Source of the DNA: JAOZTV01 sp965371805
Lineage (GTDB): Bacteria > Acidobacteriota > Aminicenantia > UBA2199
Length of the DNA stretch: 64,000 nt
Direction: 5' to 3'
Assembly (NCBI GenBank): GCA_965371805.1
Contig: CBDUZW010000020.1
Span: 3,428-67,427, forward strand
Shown here one piece after another: positions 1 to 9,285 of this stretch. Positions within the stretch are counted from its first letter, which is position 1. Every line of letters starts with the position of its first letter. Below the pieces are notes generated by a model. That model searched no databases. It saw nothing but the letters and a program-made list of their open reading frames with translations, and had not been told where the DNA came from. The translations under genes and the position numbers were made by a program.

Positions 1-1341
1 TCATCAGCAGTTGACCTGCTTGGAGAGGAGTCTATTCAACGATTATTGCATATCTCTGATACAAGCAATCCCTATAGATTTGATTTAAGAAGGGGAGCAC
101 TTGCAAGGGTTGCAGGTGGAGGCATTCATTTTTCCGATGAGTTATTTAAAAACAAAAAGGATCTGGTTCAAGTTTATCTGGGAGTTATTCAAAATAGAAC
201 AATTGAGATTGATGGATTTAAGTGGCCCATAGATACTTTAATTATTGCAACAAGCAATAATTCTGAATTTAATAGATTTTTAGAGGAAAAAGAGGAGGCA
301 CCAATTGTTGACAGGTGCAGGATTGCATATGTTTCACATAATACGAATTATCTGTTACAGAAAGATCTTACAAATTATGCAATTGGAAGTGGAAAGAAAT
401 TTACATTTACAAGAGAGGAATTGCATATTGATCCTAATTTAAACTATGCAGCATCAATTGCTGTTGTTCTTTCCAGACTTCCAAGGGCCGAGAAACTTAC
501 ATCTATTGAAATGATGAAACTGGCTGCCGGTGAAATCGCTGGAGAAAAGAGTCTGAAAACATTATCAGAAGTAATAGATATATTGAACCAGGATCCTGAT
601 ATTACAAAACGTTTTGGACAGAAAGGTTTAGGACAGAGGAATTTAGGCAGGGCAATTCAACTGCTTTTAGAGAGTTCTGAGACAAATGAAGGCCAATGTA
701 TGTTTGCACTGGATATATTTAAATCTATTGAAAGGGTGATACTTGATTATACAAACGAGGCACTTGATAGAGAAAAATACCTTGAAGATCTAAAAAGTGC
801 AAAGGGGCTTTACAGAGAGAGAATAATGACTGAAATGTTCAATGCTTATATGGATGAACCTTTTGCAATCAAAAATGATGTAATGAACTATGTAAATATG
901 ATCATCGGAATCGATGCTGAAAATCTTGGACCTGATAAGATGTGGAAATACAGAGATCCTCAGACAGAAGAATTAAAAGCAGTAAAGATTGATGAAAGTT
1001 TTATAAATGGAGTTGAACAGAGATTAGGATTAAAAACGAGTGAACAGAGTGAGACATTCCGTACCACTATCAGGAAGATCTATGGACAGAAGATTGCTAT
1101 AGAACCTAATTATGATTTTATGGACAATATTGAACTGGTAAAGGCAGTTACAGATGTCCGTTTGAAATCTGATATAGCAGGCTCAGGTAGTTTAATCGGA
1201 GCCCTTGCAAATAGGACAAATGAGGAAAACCAGAAACTTTATGACAGGATAATAGATACAATGTTAAATAAACTCAATTATTGCAAGACCTGTGCTCAGA
1301 AAACAATTGAATATTTTTGTACTCACTCGGATGAGAATTAA
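1..1341 (+). CDS. prkA: PrkA-family serine protein kinase / AAA+ protein, 5'-truncated by window edge
   Basis: The reading frame is open from base 1, so the N-terminus with the P-loop lies outside the window and about 446 C-terminal residues remain. The TTG near base 46 is only an internal codon. The visible part holds the second half of the AAA module (GALARVAGGGIHFSDELF, then a WPIDTLIIATSNNSEF strand and an arginine-containing VDRCR segment) and the helical PrkA C-terminal domain with the WKYRDPQTEEL turn typical of the family. PrkA proteins are stress- or starvation-linked proteins reported to have kinase and/or Lon-like activities. The frame is followed 26 bp later by the YeaH/YhbH gene, the usual partner, and by SpoVR, which strongly supports the call. 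Confidence 0.9.
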   Translation, partial: SSAVDLLGEESIQRLLHISDTSNPYRFDLRRGALARVAGGGIHFSDELFKNKKDLVQVYLGVIQNRTIEIDGFKWPIDTLIIATSNNSEFNRFLEEKEEAPIVDRCRIAYVSHNTNYLLQKDLTNYAIGSGKKFTFTREELHIDPNLNYAASIAVVLSRLPRAEKLTSIEMMKLAAGEIAGEKSLKTLSEVIDILNQDPDITKRFGQKGLGQRNLGRAIQLLLESSETNEGQCMFALDIFKSIERVILDYTNEALDREKYLEDLKSAKGLYRERIMTEMFNAYMDEPFAIKNDVMNYVNMIIGIDAENLGPDKMWKYRDPQTEELKAVKIDESFINGVEQRLGLKTSEQSETFRTTIRKIYGQKIAIEPNYDFMDNIELVKAVTDVRLKSDIAGSGSLIGALANRTNEENQKLYDRIIDTMLNKLNYCKTCAQKTIEYFCTHSDEN

Positions 1342-1367
1342 ATGGTGAACAAAAACAGGGAATGATA

Positions 1368-2555
1368 ATGAAAAAGATACCAAGTCCTCTGCTCTCTTTG
1401 AATTCTTTAGATAAACTTCTTGAAAGAGACAAGCAAAGGGAAGCAGATGGTTTCCCGAGAAAAATAAAGATAGGAAAATTCATAAAACCTGGAAAAAGTG
1501 GAAAAAATAAAGTTGTTGTTGTTCCAACCACTACAGAAGAAAAATTCTATCATGATCCATCTCCAAAAAATGAAGAGGAAGGAGAGTCTTCATCCGGAGG
1601 GAGTGGAAAAGGTAAAGAAGGAGAAGTTATTGGTAAAGAACCTGTTCACCAACCCGGAGGTGAAGGAGAAGGTGGTGCAGGAAAAGGTCAGGGAGGAGAG
1701 CATGAAATTGAATCTAATGCTTATGATCTTGGGAAAATACTTACTGAAAAATTTGAACTTCCAAATTTAAAAGATAAGGGTAAGAAAAAATCACTTTCAA
1801 AATATACTTATGACCTGACTGACAGAAATAGAGGCTTTGGACAGGTACTTGATAAGAAAGCAACATTAAAAAAAATTGTTGAAACAAATATAGGTCTAGA
1901 AAAAATCCCTGATATATATAATATCGATCCTTCAGAGTTTCTTATTGCTCCAAGGGATAAAATATACAGAATACTGTCTAAAGAGAAGGATTATGAATCT
2001 CAGGCCATTGTTTTCTTTATGAGAGATTATTCGGGTTCAATGTCAGGAAAACCAACTGAGACTGTGGTTGGACAACATGTATTGATATATAGCTGGCTAT
2101 TATACCAGTTTGATAAACAGGTGGAATCAAGATTTATATTGCATGATACTGAAGCAAAAGAGGTAAAAGATTTTCATACATATTATAATTCCAGAGTAGC
2201 AGGAGGTACACAGGTCGCATCTGCATTTAAACTTGTTAACGAAATTATTGAGAAAGAGTCTCTTGCCAAAGATTATAATATCTATATTTTTCATGGAACT
2301 GATGGAGATGACTGGGATACAGATGGAAAGGAGACACTACCGCAAATTAAGAAGTCTCTTTATTTTGCAAATAGAATAGGGATAACCATTGCTAATAATG
2401 GATATGGAACGCCAAACAATTCTGATATGGAAAAATATTTGAAGAGTTCAAGTCTACTTGATACTAACTCAGATCTTATCAGGCTTGATTCGATTCCAGG
2501 TGATGCAGACGAAAAAAGATTAATTGAGGGTATTAAAACCCTGATATCTGAATAG
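1368..2555 (+). CDS. yeaH: YeaH/YhbH family protein (DUF444, VWA-like)
   Basis: About 395 residues. The N-terminal third is basic, then comes an acidic Gly/Glu-rich linker (about residues 70-115), then a von Willebrand A-like fold with the MIDAS-like motif RDYSGSM near residues 221-227 and the family segment SRVAGGTQVASAFKL. The family is co-transcribed with PrkA and SpoVR in many bacteria and has a genetically supported but poorly defined role in stationary phase or sporulation. An ATG also exists at 1362, but the CAGGG ribosome site (1356-1360) is one base from it and seven bases from the ATG at 1368, so I prefer 1368. Length is normal for the family. Confidence 0.9.
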   Translation: MKKIPSPLLSLNSLDKLLERDKQREADGFPRKIKIGKFIKPGKSGKNKVVVVPTTTEEKFYHDPSPKNEEEGESSSGGSGKGKEGEVIGKEPVHQPGGEGEGGAGKGQGGEHEIESNAYDLGKILTEKFELPNLKDKGKKKSLSKYTYDLTDRNRGFGQVLDKKATLKKIVETNIGLEKIPDIYNIDPSEFLIAPRDKIYRILSKEKDYESQAIVFFMRDYSGSMSGKPTETVVGQHVLIYSWLLYQFDKQVESRFILHDTEAKEVKDFHTYYNSRVAGGTQVASAFKLVNEIIEKESLAKDYNIYIFHGTDGDDWDTDGKETLPQIKKSLYFANRIGITIANNGYGTPNNSDMEKYLKSSSLLDTNSDLIRLDSIPGDADEKRLIEGIKTLISE

Positions 2556-2564
2556 GGGATATGG

Positions 2565-4217
2565 ATGGAACTAATTGATCAAAAAACAAAGAAGATCATG
2601 GAGTTATGCAAGGTTCACGCAAGGGATGCAGGACTTACTTTTGAGGACGAGACTCTTGAATATATAGTTACAAACAGAAATCTTCTTGAATTATCACCTA
2701 AGGTTATGATTCCGACATTATATGATTATTGGGTATTTGATGTTGATGTGCTGAAAGAGAAGGGGAAATATGATTTATACCCGTCAAACCCATATGAAAC
2801 AGTTATAAATACAAGACCGGCAATCTCATTTTATAATGATAATAATCCAGACTGGCTTAATGTTATGATTTTTTATCATGTTCTTGCACATATAGATTTT
2901 TTTCAAAATAATGTTTTTTTCTCTCATACATGGGATATAGATTTTACCGGTCGTGCACTTTCAGATAAGAGACTTATATCAGAGCAGAGAAAAAAGAATG
3001 GTAGATGGGTAGATTATGTAATAGAGTTTACACGAAGTATAGATAATACAGTTGGATATTTTACAGAACTTCAAAAGCTGGATAAAATAGATAAGACAAA
3101 AATAGATAAGAAAATTGATTATTATTTTGACATTTTTTTACAATCTATTATTAATGTTTCTAATTATGAATATATAAAAGAGATCAATAGATATAATGAT
3201 CTGTTAAAAGAAAATAAAGTGGATTCAAATAACGACTTTTTTTTTACAGATATAATAAAAAAATATCCTGAGTTTGAATCTCTTTATTTAAAATATAGTT
3301 TGAAGAACAAAGAATCTGATAGTGGCATCAAAAAAGACCTTATTCAATTTATTCTGGAAAGATCTGAATTCTTAAACAAAGACAAGAATATTTGGATGAA
3401 ATCTATTATTCAGATCGTAAGAGATACATCATTAATCTTTCAACCTCAAATACGGACAAAGATTATGAATGAAGGTTGGGCGAGTTACTGGCATGAAGAA
3501 TTATATATGAAGGATAAAAGAATTAAGGGACATGAAGTCTCTTTTGCCAGGGTCAATGCAGGAGTTACTTCGATGCCAAAGATTGGACTTAATCCTTATG
3601 CATTAGGTTTGAAACTCTTTCAAAGTATTAAAGAAAAGGGTGACAGAGGGAAACTCTCATTTGAATTTGAAAGTATAAAAGATATAAAAAAAAGAAAATT
3701 ATATGATAAAACAACTGTAAACGGCTTATCAACAATTTTTAAGATTAGAAGAGAGTTTAGTGATTCTTTATTCTTAAATAGATTTATAGATCAGGACTTT
3801 ATTGATGATAATGATCTTTTTGAATCTGGAAAGAGATTAAACAAGAATGAAATGGTCTGGGAATATTATATAAAAAGCAGAAATGTAGAGGACTATAAAA
3901 AGATGCTTAATGATACTCTGTATCATCCTCCTGTAATTAGTATTAAAGAAGTAAATGAAGAAAATAATGAACTCTGTCTGATCCATAAATTTGAGGGGAA
4001 GCAATTAGTAAAAGATTTTATAAAAAATACAATGATGGGGATTGAATTCCTCTGGGGCGGACCTGTTTCACTTCAAACACATGAACTTGCGGCTAAATCA
4101 CAAAATCTCCTTCCTACTCTTTCAGGAGTACAAAAAGAGCAGAAAGAAGAAAAGTCAGAATTTATAATGGTTCTCTATAGAATGGAAAACAAATTATTGA
4201 GTAGGGAAGAAATATAG
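2565..4217 (+). CDS. spoVR: SpoVR family protein
   Basis: 550 residues, a usual length. Diagnostic segments are FYHVLAHIDFFQNNVFFSHT in the N-terminal half and, near residue 303, NEGWASYWHEELY followed by the NPYALGLKLF helix. SpoVR was named for spore cortex formation in Bacillus but is widespread in non-spore-formers, always near PrkA and YeaH/YhbH. Its biochemical function is unknown. An AGGGGA ribosome site at 2554-2559 precedes the ATG. The gene starts 9 bp after yeaH and is followed 9 bp later by a second PrkA-like gene, so all four look co-transcribed. Confidence 0.92.
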   Translation: MELIDQKTKKIMELCKVHARDAGLTFEDETLEYIVTNRNLLELSPKVMIPTLYDYWVFDVDVLKEKGKYDLYPSNPYETVINTRPAISFYNDNNPDWLNVMIFYHVLAHIDFFQNNVFFSHTWDIDFTGRALSDKRLISEQRKKNGRWVDYVIEFTRSIDNTVGYFTELQKLDKIDKTKIDKKIDYYFDIFLQSIINVSNYEYIKEINRYNDLLKENKVDSNNDFFFTDIIKKYPEFESLYLKYSLKNKESDSGIKKDLIQFILERSEFLNKDKNIWMKSIIQIVRDTSLIFQPQIRTKIMNEGWASYWHEELYMKDKRIKGHEVSFARVNAGVTSMPKIGLNPYALGLKLFQSIKEKGDRGKLSFEFESIKDIKKRKLYDKTTVNGLSTIFKIRREFSDSLFLNRFIDQDFIDDNDLFESGKRLNKNEMVWEYYIKSRNVEDYKKMLNDTLYHPPVISIKEVNEENNELCLIHKFEGKQLVKDFIKNTMMGIEFLWGGPVSLQTHELAAKSQNLLPTLSGVQKEQKEEKSEFIMVLYRMENKLLSREEI

Positions 4218-4226
4218 GGGAAATGT

Positions 4227-6533
4227 ATGAGAAACTCAAGTACAAAACTTAATAGAGCCTTTAAAAATCTCAAGAAGAATATGGGAAAGGAAAAGATCCA
4301 CTCTTCGATACCCTTTAAAGAATTTTTATCAAAGATGCTTAAAAACCCATATAAAGAGATCAGAAATGTTTTTCTAGTTTTCTCAGATATGATTGAAAAT
4401 TATATTGGAGAAGGATATGATGAATATACAGATGACCCTGAATCAATTAATTTTTTCTATTATGATTGCAGTAAACTCTTTGTTGAAGATACTGATAATC
4501 CTTTTTTTGCTGATAGAATATTTTCAAATAGATTTATGAGTTTAACTAATTCCTTACGGAGTGGTGCTCAACAAAACAAAATTTATATATTTGAAGGACC
4601 CCCGGGATGCGGAAAAAGTACTTTTCTAAATAATTTATTATCAAAATTTGAAATTTATTGCAATACTGAGGAAGGAAGCAGGTATGAAACAGTTTGGAGG
4701 TTAGACAGAAAAGAGTTAGGAGGTTTCATAGATAATGACCTAATTAATGTTCTCAGTGATTCAGAATTAAAAGAAACTATTGGAAATAATGCAGGTACAA
4801 AAAACAATTTACATAAACATTCCATGATCTATGAAACTGAAGGTTTTATTGAGATTCCCTGTCCAAGCCATGATCATCCGATCCTCATGATACAAAAGGA
4901 ATTCAGAAGAGAGTTTTTGGATAACCTTTTTAGTAATAATAAATTTAAATGGGAATTATTTACAGAAAAGGAGTATGAGTGGGTATTTAGAGATAATTCC
5001 TGTACTATATGCAATTCTCTGTACAGAGCATTAAATGAAAAATTTAATGATCCTGAAAAAATATTGAGTATGGTATTTGCAAGAAAATATAACGTTAACC
5101 GAAGATTGGGGCAGGGGATAAGTGTATATAATCCAGGTGACAAGCCAACTAAACAGAATATAATCACAAACCCAATGTTACAACAAAGACTGGATAGTCT
5201 ATTAATGGATAGCAATAGAGTTAAATATATGTATTCTCATTTTGCTCAGACTAATAATGGAATTTATTCTCTCATGGATATAAAAGGACATAATACAGAA
5301 AGATTAATAGAATTACACAATATTATAAGTGAAGGTATTCATAAGGTAGAATATCTGGAAGAAAATGTGGATTCACTCTTCTTTGCATTAATGAATCCTG
5401 AAGATAAAAAAAATATTGAAGGACTTCAGTCGTTTACTGACCGTATTGAATATATAAGTATTCCCTATATTATGGATTTAAAAACAGAAGTTGAAATTTA
5501 TAAGAATGTTTTTGGTAAACATATTCTTAATAATTTCCTGCCAAAGGTATTGCATAATTTTGCACGTATCATAATTTCATCAAGATTGAATCTAGAATCA
5601 GAAGCTTTAGCAGATTGGATCGAAGACTCTGAAAAATATGAACTATACTGTGATAAAGACCTGCTTCTTCTAAAAATGGAGATTTATACCGGACATATTC
5701 CATCATGGCTCACCGAAGAGGACTTAAGTCGGTTTACAGCCAAAAGAAGAAAAAAAATAATATCAGAATCTGAAAGAGAAGGTGATAAAGGCTTCTCAGG
5801 CAGAGACTCTATAAAAATATTTGACAGTTTTTTTTCAACTTATGCAAAGGAAGAACATTTGATAGATATGTCGATGTTAGATACATTTTTTAGAAAAATC
5901 TGTAAGGAGAAACCGGATATTATACCGAAAAATTTTCTTGCATCCTTAACAAAATTATACAATTATAATATCCTGCAGGAAATAAAAGAGTCTCTTTTTA
6001 ACTATAATAAGGAAAAAATATATGATAATATTTCTGATTATATGTGTTTTATAAATTTTGAGCCGGGAATTGATGCTGTATCAAATTATACGGGTAATAG
6101 AGTTAGTATTTCAGATGAATATTTTGAAAAGATCGAAAAAAAACTGCTTGGAGAATCTATCAGTAGAGATGAAAGAGAGAAATTTAGAAAACAGATTCAA
6201 AACCAATATACTTCTCAGACATTATCACAGGAAATTTTTATTGAGAATATTGAAATTACTGAAACAGAATTATTCCAATTCTTACTTGAAAAATATCAAT
6301 TTCATTTAAAGGACACTGTTCTGGAACCATTTTTAAAAAATAAAAATTTCAGAAGAGCAATAAAGGATTTCGATAATGAAATGTTTAAAACCTATGACTC
6401 TAAGATTAGAGAGGATGTTAGTTTTTTAATTAAAAATATGGTTGAAAAATTTGGATATACAAAACAGGGATCAAAAGAAATATTAATATATGTAATAGAT
6501 AATGATATTACTGATAAGTTCAAAAAAGAATGA
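4227..6533 (+). CDS. Second, divergent PrkA-like AAA+ ATPase
   Basis: 768 residues, longer than ordinary PrkA (about 640-690). It has an intact Walker A motif, GPPGCGKS, near residues 124-131, preceded by a segment that positions a nucleotide fold. It also has a CPSHDHPI segment near residues 212-219 matching the conserved CPMHEEP-type motif of PrkA. The rest is weakly conserved. It contains a CTICNSLYR cysteine pair, a long helical C-terminus, and a SFTDRIEYISIPYI segment equivalent to the sensor/arginine region of PrkA. The gene is last in the prkA-yeaH-spoVR operon (ribosome site GGGGAA just before the ATG). Family assignment rests on these motifs and context; substrate unknown. Confidence 0.75.
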   Translation: MRNSSTKLNRAFKNLKKNMGKEKIHSSIPFKEFLSKMLKNPYKEIRNVFLVFSDMIENYIGEGYDEYTDDPESINFFYYDCSKLFVEDTDNPFFADRIFSNRFMSLTNSLRSGAQQNKIYIFEGPPGCGKSTFLNNLLSKFEIYCNTEEGSRYETVWRLDRKELGGFIDNDLINVLSDSELKETIGNNAGTKNNLHKHSMIYETEGFIEIPCPSHDHPILMIQKEFRREFLDNLFSNNKFKWELFTEKEYEWVFRDNSCTICNSLYRALNEKFNDPEKILSMVFARKYNVNRRLGQGISVYNPGDKPTKQNIITNPMLQQRLDSLLMDSNRVKYMYSHFAQTNNGIYSLMDIKGHNTERLIELHNIISEGIHKVEYLEENVDSLFFALMNPEDKKNIEGLQSFTDRIEYISIPYIMDLKTEVEIYKNVFGKHILNNFLPKVLHNFARIIISSRLNLESEALADWIEDSEKYELYCDKDLLLLKMEIYTGHIPSWLTEEDLSRFTAKRRKKIISESEREGDKGFSGRDSIKIFDSFFSTYAKEEHLIDMSMLDTFFRKICKEKPDIIPKNFLASLTKLYNYNILQEIKESLFNYNKEKIYDNISDYMCFINFEPGIDAVSNYTGNRVSISDEYFEKIEKKLLGESISRDEREKFRKQIQNQYTSQTLSQEIFIENIEITETELFQFLLEKYQFHLKDTVLEPFLKNKNFRRAIKDFDNEMFKTYDSKIREDVSFLIKNMVEKFGYTKQGSKEILIYVIDNDITDKFKKE

Positions 6534-6540
6534 AGACTGG

Positions 6541-6894
6541 TTAATATTGTTTTTTTTTGATAAGATACTCAAAATATCTGGATTTTATCTGTTCACTTGC
6601 CATAATCTGTTTTACAGGGAGCATTTTTAATAGAGCCCCTAAAATAGAAGCCATTAAACGGTGACTTAGAAGTGCGTGGTTGTCAAATATCAGGTTCTGA
6701 AGTTTTCCTCTCTCTATAGCCATTTTGACAACCTTATGGGTTGAATTATAAGGAGGGATGATCCTTTTATCTCTCTCCTTGAGACTTAGACTACCGTTTG
6801 TACAGTTTTTTATGCAGACAGCACAGCCCAGGCATGTATCCTCAATTAATTTTGCATACTTTTTTTGATCTTTTGGATATCTGAGATAAAATAA
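6541..6894 (-). pseudogene. Remnant of a 4Fe-4S ferredoxin-domain protein (C-terminal part only)
   Basis: Reading leftward from a stop at 6895-6897, the frame encodes about 117 residues with a clear cluster motif CLGCAVCIKNC (about 6800-6832) followed by a NSTHKVVKMAIERGKLQN segment and a helical tail. There is no ATG before the cysteine motif. The first ATG (6723) would discard the cysteines, and the upstream part of the frame overlaps the 3' end of the neighbouring metalloenzyme gene. From memory, this tail closes longer Fe-S oxidoreductase-like proteins, so I read it as the 3' remnant of a larger gene whose front was lost. It could instead be a short expressed protein from a non-ATG start, which I consider less likely. 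Confidence 0.65.
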
Positions 6895-7808
6895 TCATAA
6901 ATTGCCGGTGTAATGTCTGCCAGATTATTGATCTTATTTCTCAACAACTCACTTTTATGTCCCCAGGTTATTAAAGGGACAGGATTCAAAGTGTGAGTTT
7001 TACTTGCTGGATTCTCAATATTTCCATGATCGCTTGTAATTATTAGTGTGTCTTGTTTATTATCTAATAAGGATATTAGTTTTTTTACCAGTCTGTTGAG
7101 ATCGAAAACCAGTTTATTGCAATCATCAATGGATTTTCGATGACCATAGAGATCGGTCTGAAAATATTCATATAAAAGAAAATCATAATTCTTCGAACTG
7201 CTGAAGATGATTTCCGCAGCGGTTTCAGGAGAGTACTCAGGAAGATTTGCACCGAATTGATTTAGTGTTTTATTTGAATATTCCTGATAAATAGATTTTT
7301 TATTACTAATGTCATCAAGATCAAATGGTTTCATCTCATTTGTTATTAATAAACAGGAAGTTGCAGAGATCCTTCTTTTGAAACTGCGGGGAAAATTTTC
7401 AGAAAATATAAATTCACCGTTATCTTTAATATTTACATTTGTTTTATAGAAAAGATCTGAGTGATTGGGATAGGAGTTCAAAAACATTGGATTTAAACCC
7501 CGGTTTTTCAGACCTTTAAATATATTTGTCTCTTTAATGATTTTCCGCATCGCTTTATTTGGAAAGCTGCCCATATGGGAACCAATTATTTTTGGAATGT
7601 TATTCCCTGTATATATTGTTGTCTGACCCGTGGCGCTTTGCGGAATTCCCTCGACTCCCATTAGGGGATCAATCGGTTTTACAGGTGTGCCGTCAGGTAA
7701 TGATATCTCTTTGCCAAAAAAAGGGAGATAATCACAGTTGGAGTTATAAAAGGGATTGGATGTAGAAGGTTCACCAATACCTGTACCATCGAGAAAGATA
7801 AAGATCAT
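6846..7808 (-). CDS. Alkaline-phosphatase-superfamily metalloenzyme (phosphoglycerate-mutase/phosphopentomutase-like)
   Basis: 320 residues with the metal-binding pattern of the superfamily: FLDGTG with Asp7, the nucleophile region ATGQTTIYTG with Thr63/Thr64, YFQTDLYGH near residues 215-222, TSDHGNIEN and, further on, THTLNPVPLI. These supply the two-metal site of cofactor-independent phosphoglycerate mutase relatives. The protein is much shorter than iPGM (about 510), so it lacks the inserted transferase domain and is best called a metalloenzyme-domain phosphatase or mutase of unknown substrate. Its ATG overlaps the stop of the adenylate kinase gene by ATGA, indicating translational coupling. 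Confidence 0.8.
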   Translation of the reverse strand: MIFIFLDGTGIGEPSTSNPFYNSNCDYLPFFGKEISLPDGTPVKPIDPLMGVEGIPQSATGQTTIYTGNNIPKIIGSHMGSFPNKAMRKIIKETNIFKGLKNRGLNPMFLNSYPNHSDLFYKTNVNIKDNGEFIFSENFPRSFKRRISATSCLLITNEMKPFDLDDISNKKSIYQEYSNKTLNQFGANLPEYSPETAAEIIFSSSKNYDFLLYEYFQTDLYGHRKSIDDCNKLVFDLNRLVKKLISLLDNKQDTLIITSDHGNIENPASKTHTLNPVPLITWGHKSELLRNKINNLADITPAIYDYFISDIQKIKKSMQN

Positions 7809-8974
7809 CGGGCGTTTTTTATTGCAAATTCAATGTGTTTTAATAACTCCTGAAAAATTGCATCCTTTGTTCCTAATCCATTCACTGGAAATACTTCCTT
7901 CTCTTTTTTATAGTATTGCATGACAGAAATGGAATTTTTTTCATGCTCCTCTAACCTTTTTACAATTGATTCTGTTTTAATGTCGTAGCGTCTTTTCTGA
8001 TCTGTTTTTCCACGCTCGGCAAGTCTTTTTACCAATTGCAAAACCGGTACCGACAGGTCGATGATACATGAAAGAGATGTGTTTTGTTTCCGGAGAAGAC
8101 CATCAAGAATATATGCTTGAATAATCGTTCTGGGAAATCCTTTAAACACGAATCCATTTACATCTCTACTGAGTTTTATTTTTTTTTCAATCAGTCTGAT
8201 AACAATGTCATCCGGTACTAATTTTCCATTTTCCATTAGCTCTCTGATCTTAATACCTATTTCTGATCCTGCATTCAACTCTTCCTGTAGAATATCACCG
8301 GTTGAGATATAAACAAGATTAAATTTTTTGGCTAGTTTTTTTGCCTGCGTACCTCTTCCTGAACCGGGATAACCTAAGATAACAACATTAAAAAGAACTT
8401 TTCGCAGATTCTTTTCTACGGTATTTGAAACTCTGGTAAAGATCTCCTTTATTGAGCCCATGCCGTCAATAGGATCAAGAATTCCTCTCTCTTCATAAAA
8501 CTTAAGAACAGGGAAGGTTTTATTTTTATACTCAATTAATCTGAAATTAATAACTTCTTTTGTATCGTCGCTTCTACCAGATGTTTTGCCTCTTTTTAGT
8601 AGTCTTTTTTTACACTCTTCATTCGTCACTTCTATGCTGATCAGGGATAATAGGGAAGTATGCATCTTTAAAAGAAGACCCTCAAGAATATATGCCTGAA
8701 CGAATGTTCTTGGGAAACCATCAAATAGAAAGCCATTACAATCAGGATTATCTCTCATCTTTTTTTCAAGAATCTGCACAATTAATTCATCTGATACAAG
8801 TTCTCCCTTTTCTATGACTTCCTTTGCCTTGAGACCAAGCTCAGTTTTTTCTCTTATTGCCTGTCTCAAAATATCTCCGGTAGAGATATGCAACAGATTA
8901 TATTTTTCGATCAATAGATCTGATTGTGTACCCTTTCCTGCTCCTGGAGGTCCAAATAAGGCGATATTCAGCAT
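7805..8974 (-). CDS. adk: Tandem (double-domain) adenylate kinase with degenerate second domain
   Basis: 389 residues made of two adenylate kinase domains (about 1-190 and 195-389). Domain 1 looks catalytic: GPPGAGKGT at residues 8-16, ISTGDILR, FDGFPRT, and a short LID with RGKTSGRSDD. Domain 2 keeps the fold signatures (ISTGDIL, GFPRTIIQAYILDGLL) but its P-loop is GYPGSGRGT, with Arg207 where the essential Lys should be. FDGFPRT has become FKGFPRT and the LID motif reads RRYD. It is probably a pseudoenzyme or regulatory half. Reaction of the family: ATP + AMP = 2 ADP. The gene leads the two-gene leftward unit ending with the metalloenzyme. Confidence 0.9.
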   Translation of the reverse strand: MLNIALFGPPGAGKGTQSDLLIEKYNLLHISTGDILRQAIREKTELGLKAKEVIEKGELVSDELIVQILEKKMRDNPDCNGFLFDGFPRTFVQAYILEGLLLKMHTSLLSLISIEVTNEECKKRLLKRGKTSGRSDDTKEVINFRLIEYKNKTFPVLKFYEERGILDPIDGMGSIKEIFTRVSNTVEKNLRKVLFNVVILGYPGSGRGTQAKKLAKKFNLVYISTGDILQEELNAGSEIGIKIRELMENGKLVPDDIVIRLIEKKIKLSRDVNGFVFKGFPRTIIQAYILDGLLRKQNTSLSCIIDLSVPVLQLVKRLAERGKTDQKRRYDIKTESIVKRLEEHEKNSISVMQYYKKEKEVFPVNGLGTKDAIFQELLKHIEFAIKNAR

Positions 8975-9285
8975 TTTATTTCCTGCACTTTATATAATGA
9001 TATTGAATGTAATCTTATACCCATTAAAAACCCTCCACAATAATAAATTATTATAACTAAATTAAAAATAATTTGCAAAAAATCTCATTTCTTTTGGTAA
9101 AGGCAATGAGGTTTATGTGGTAGCCACAATGTAAATTGTCCATAGTTTTTTGCAGAGAACCTTCAATTGCTGGAAGAATTGACATATTCATACTTTATCA
9201 GTATGATATGATTGTAAAATATATCATTAATTTAATACAGACTTTTTTCAATTTTATAATATAATCTGGAGGTAATTACAGAAAT
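8975..9285. other. Intergenic spacer between divergent genes
   Basis: 310 bp of AT-rich DNA between the leftward adk unit and the rightward membrane-protein gene. I see no open frame worth calling. Its one strong signal is the consensus promoter at 9179-9207. Confidence 0.6.
9179..9207 (+). promoter_or_regulatory. Consensus sigma-70 promoter for the DUF6498 gene
   Basis: TTGACA (9179-9184), a 17-bp spacer and TATGAT (9202-9207), about 80 bp before the ATG at 9286, which has a TGGAGG ribosome site at 9267-9272. Confidence 0.7.

Noticed and set aside
46..48. TTG as the start of the first gene
   Set aside because: The frame is open to base 1 and the encoded protein begins in mid-domain, so the gene is cut by the window edge.
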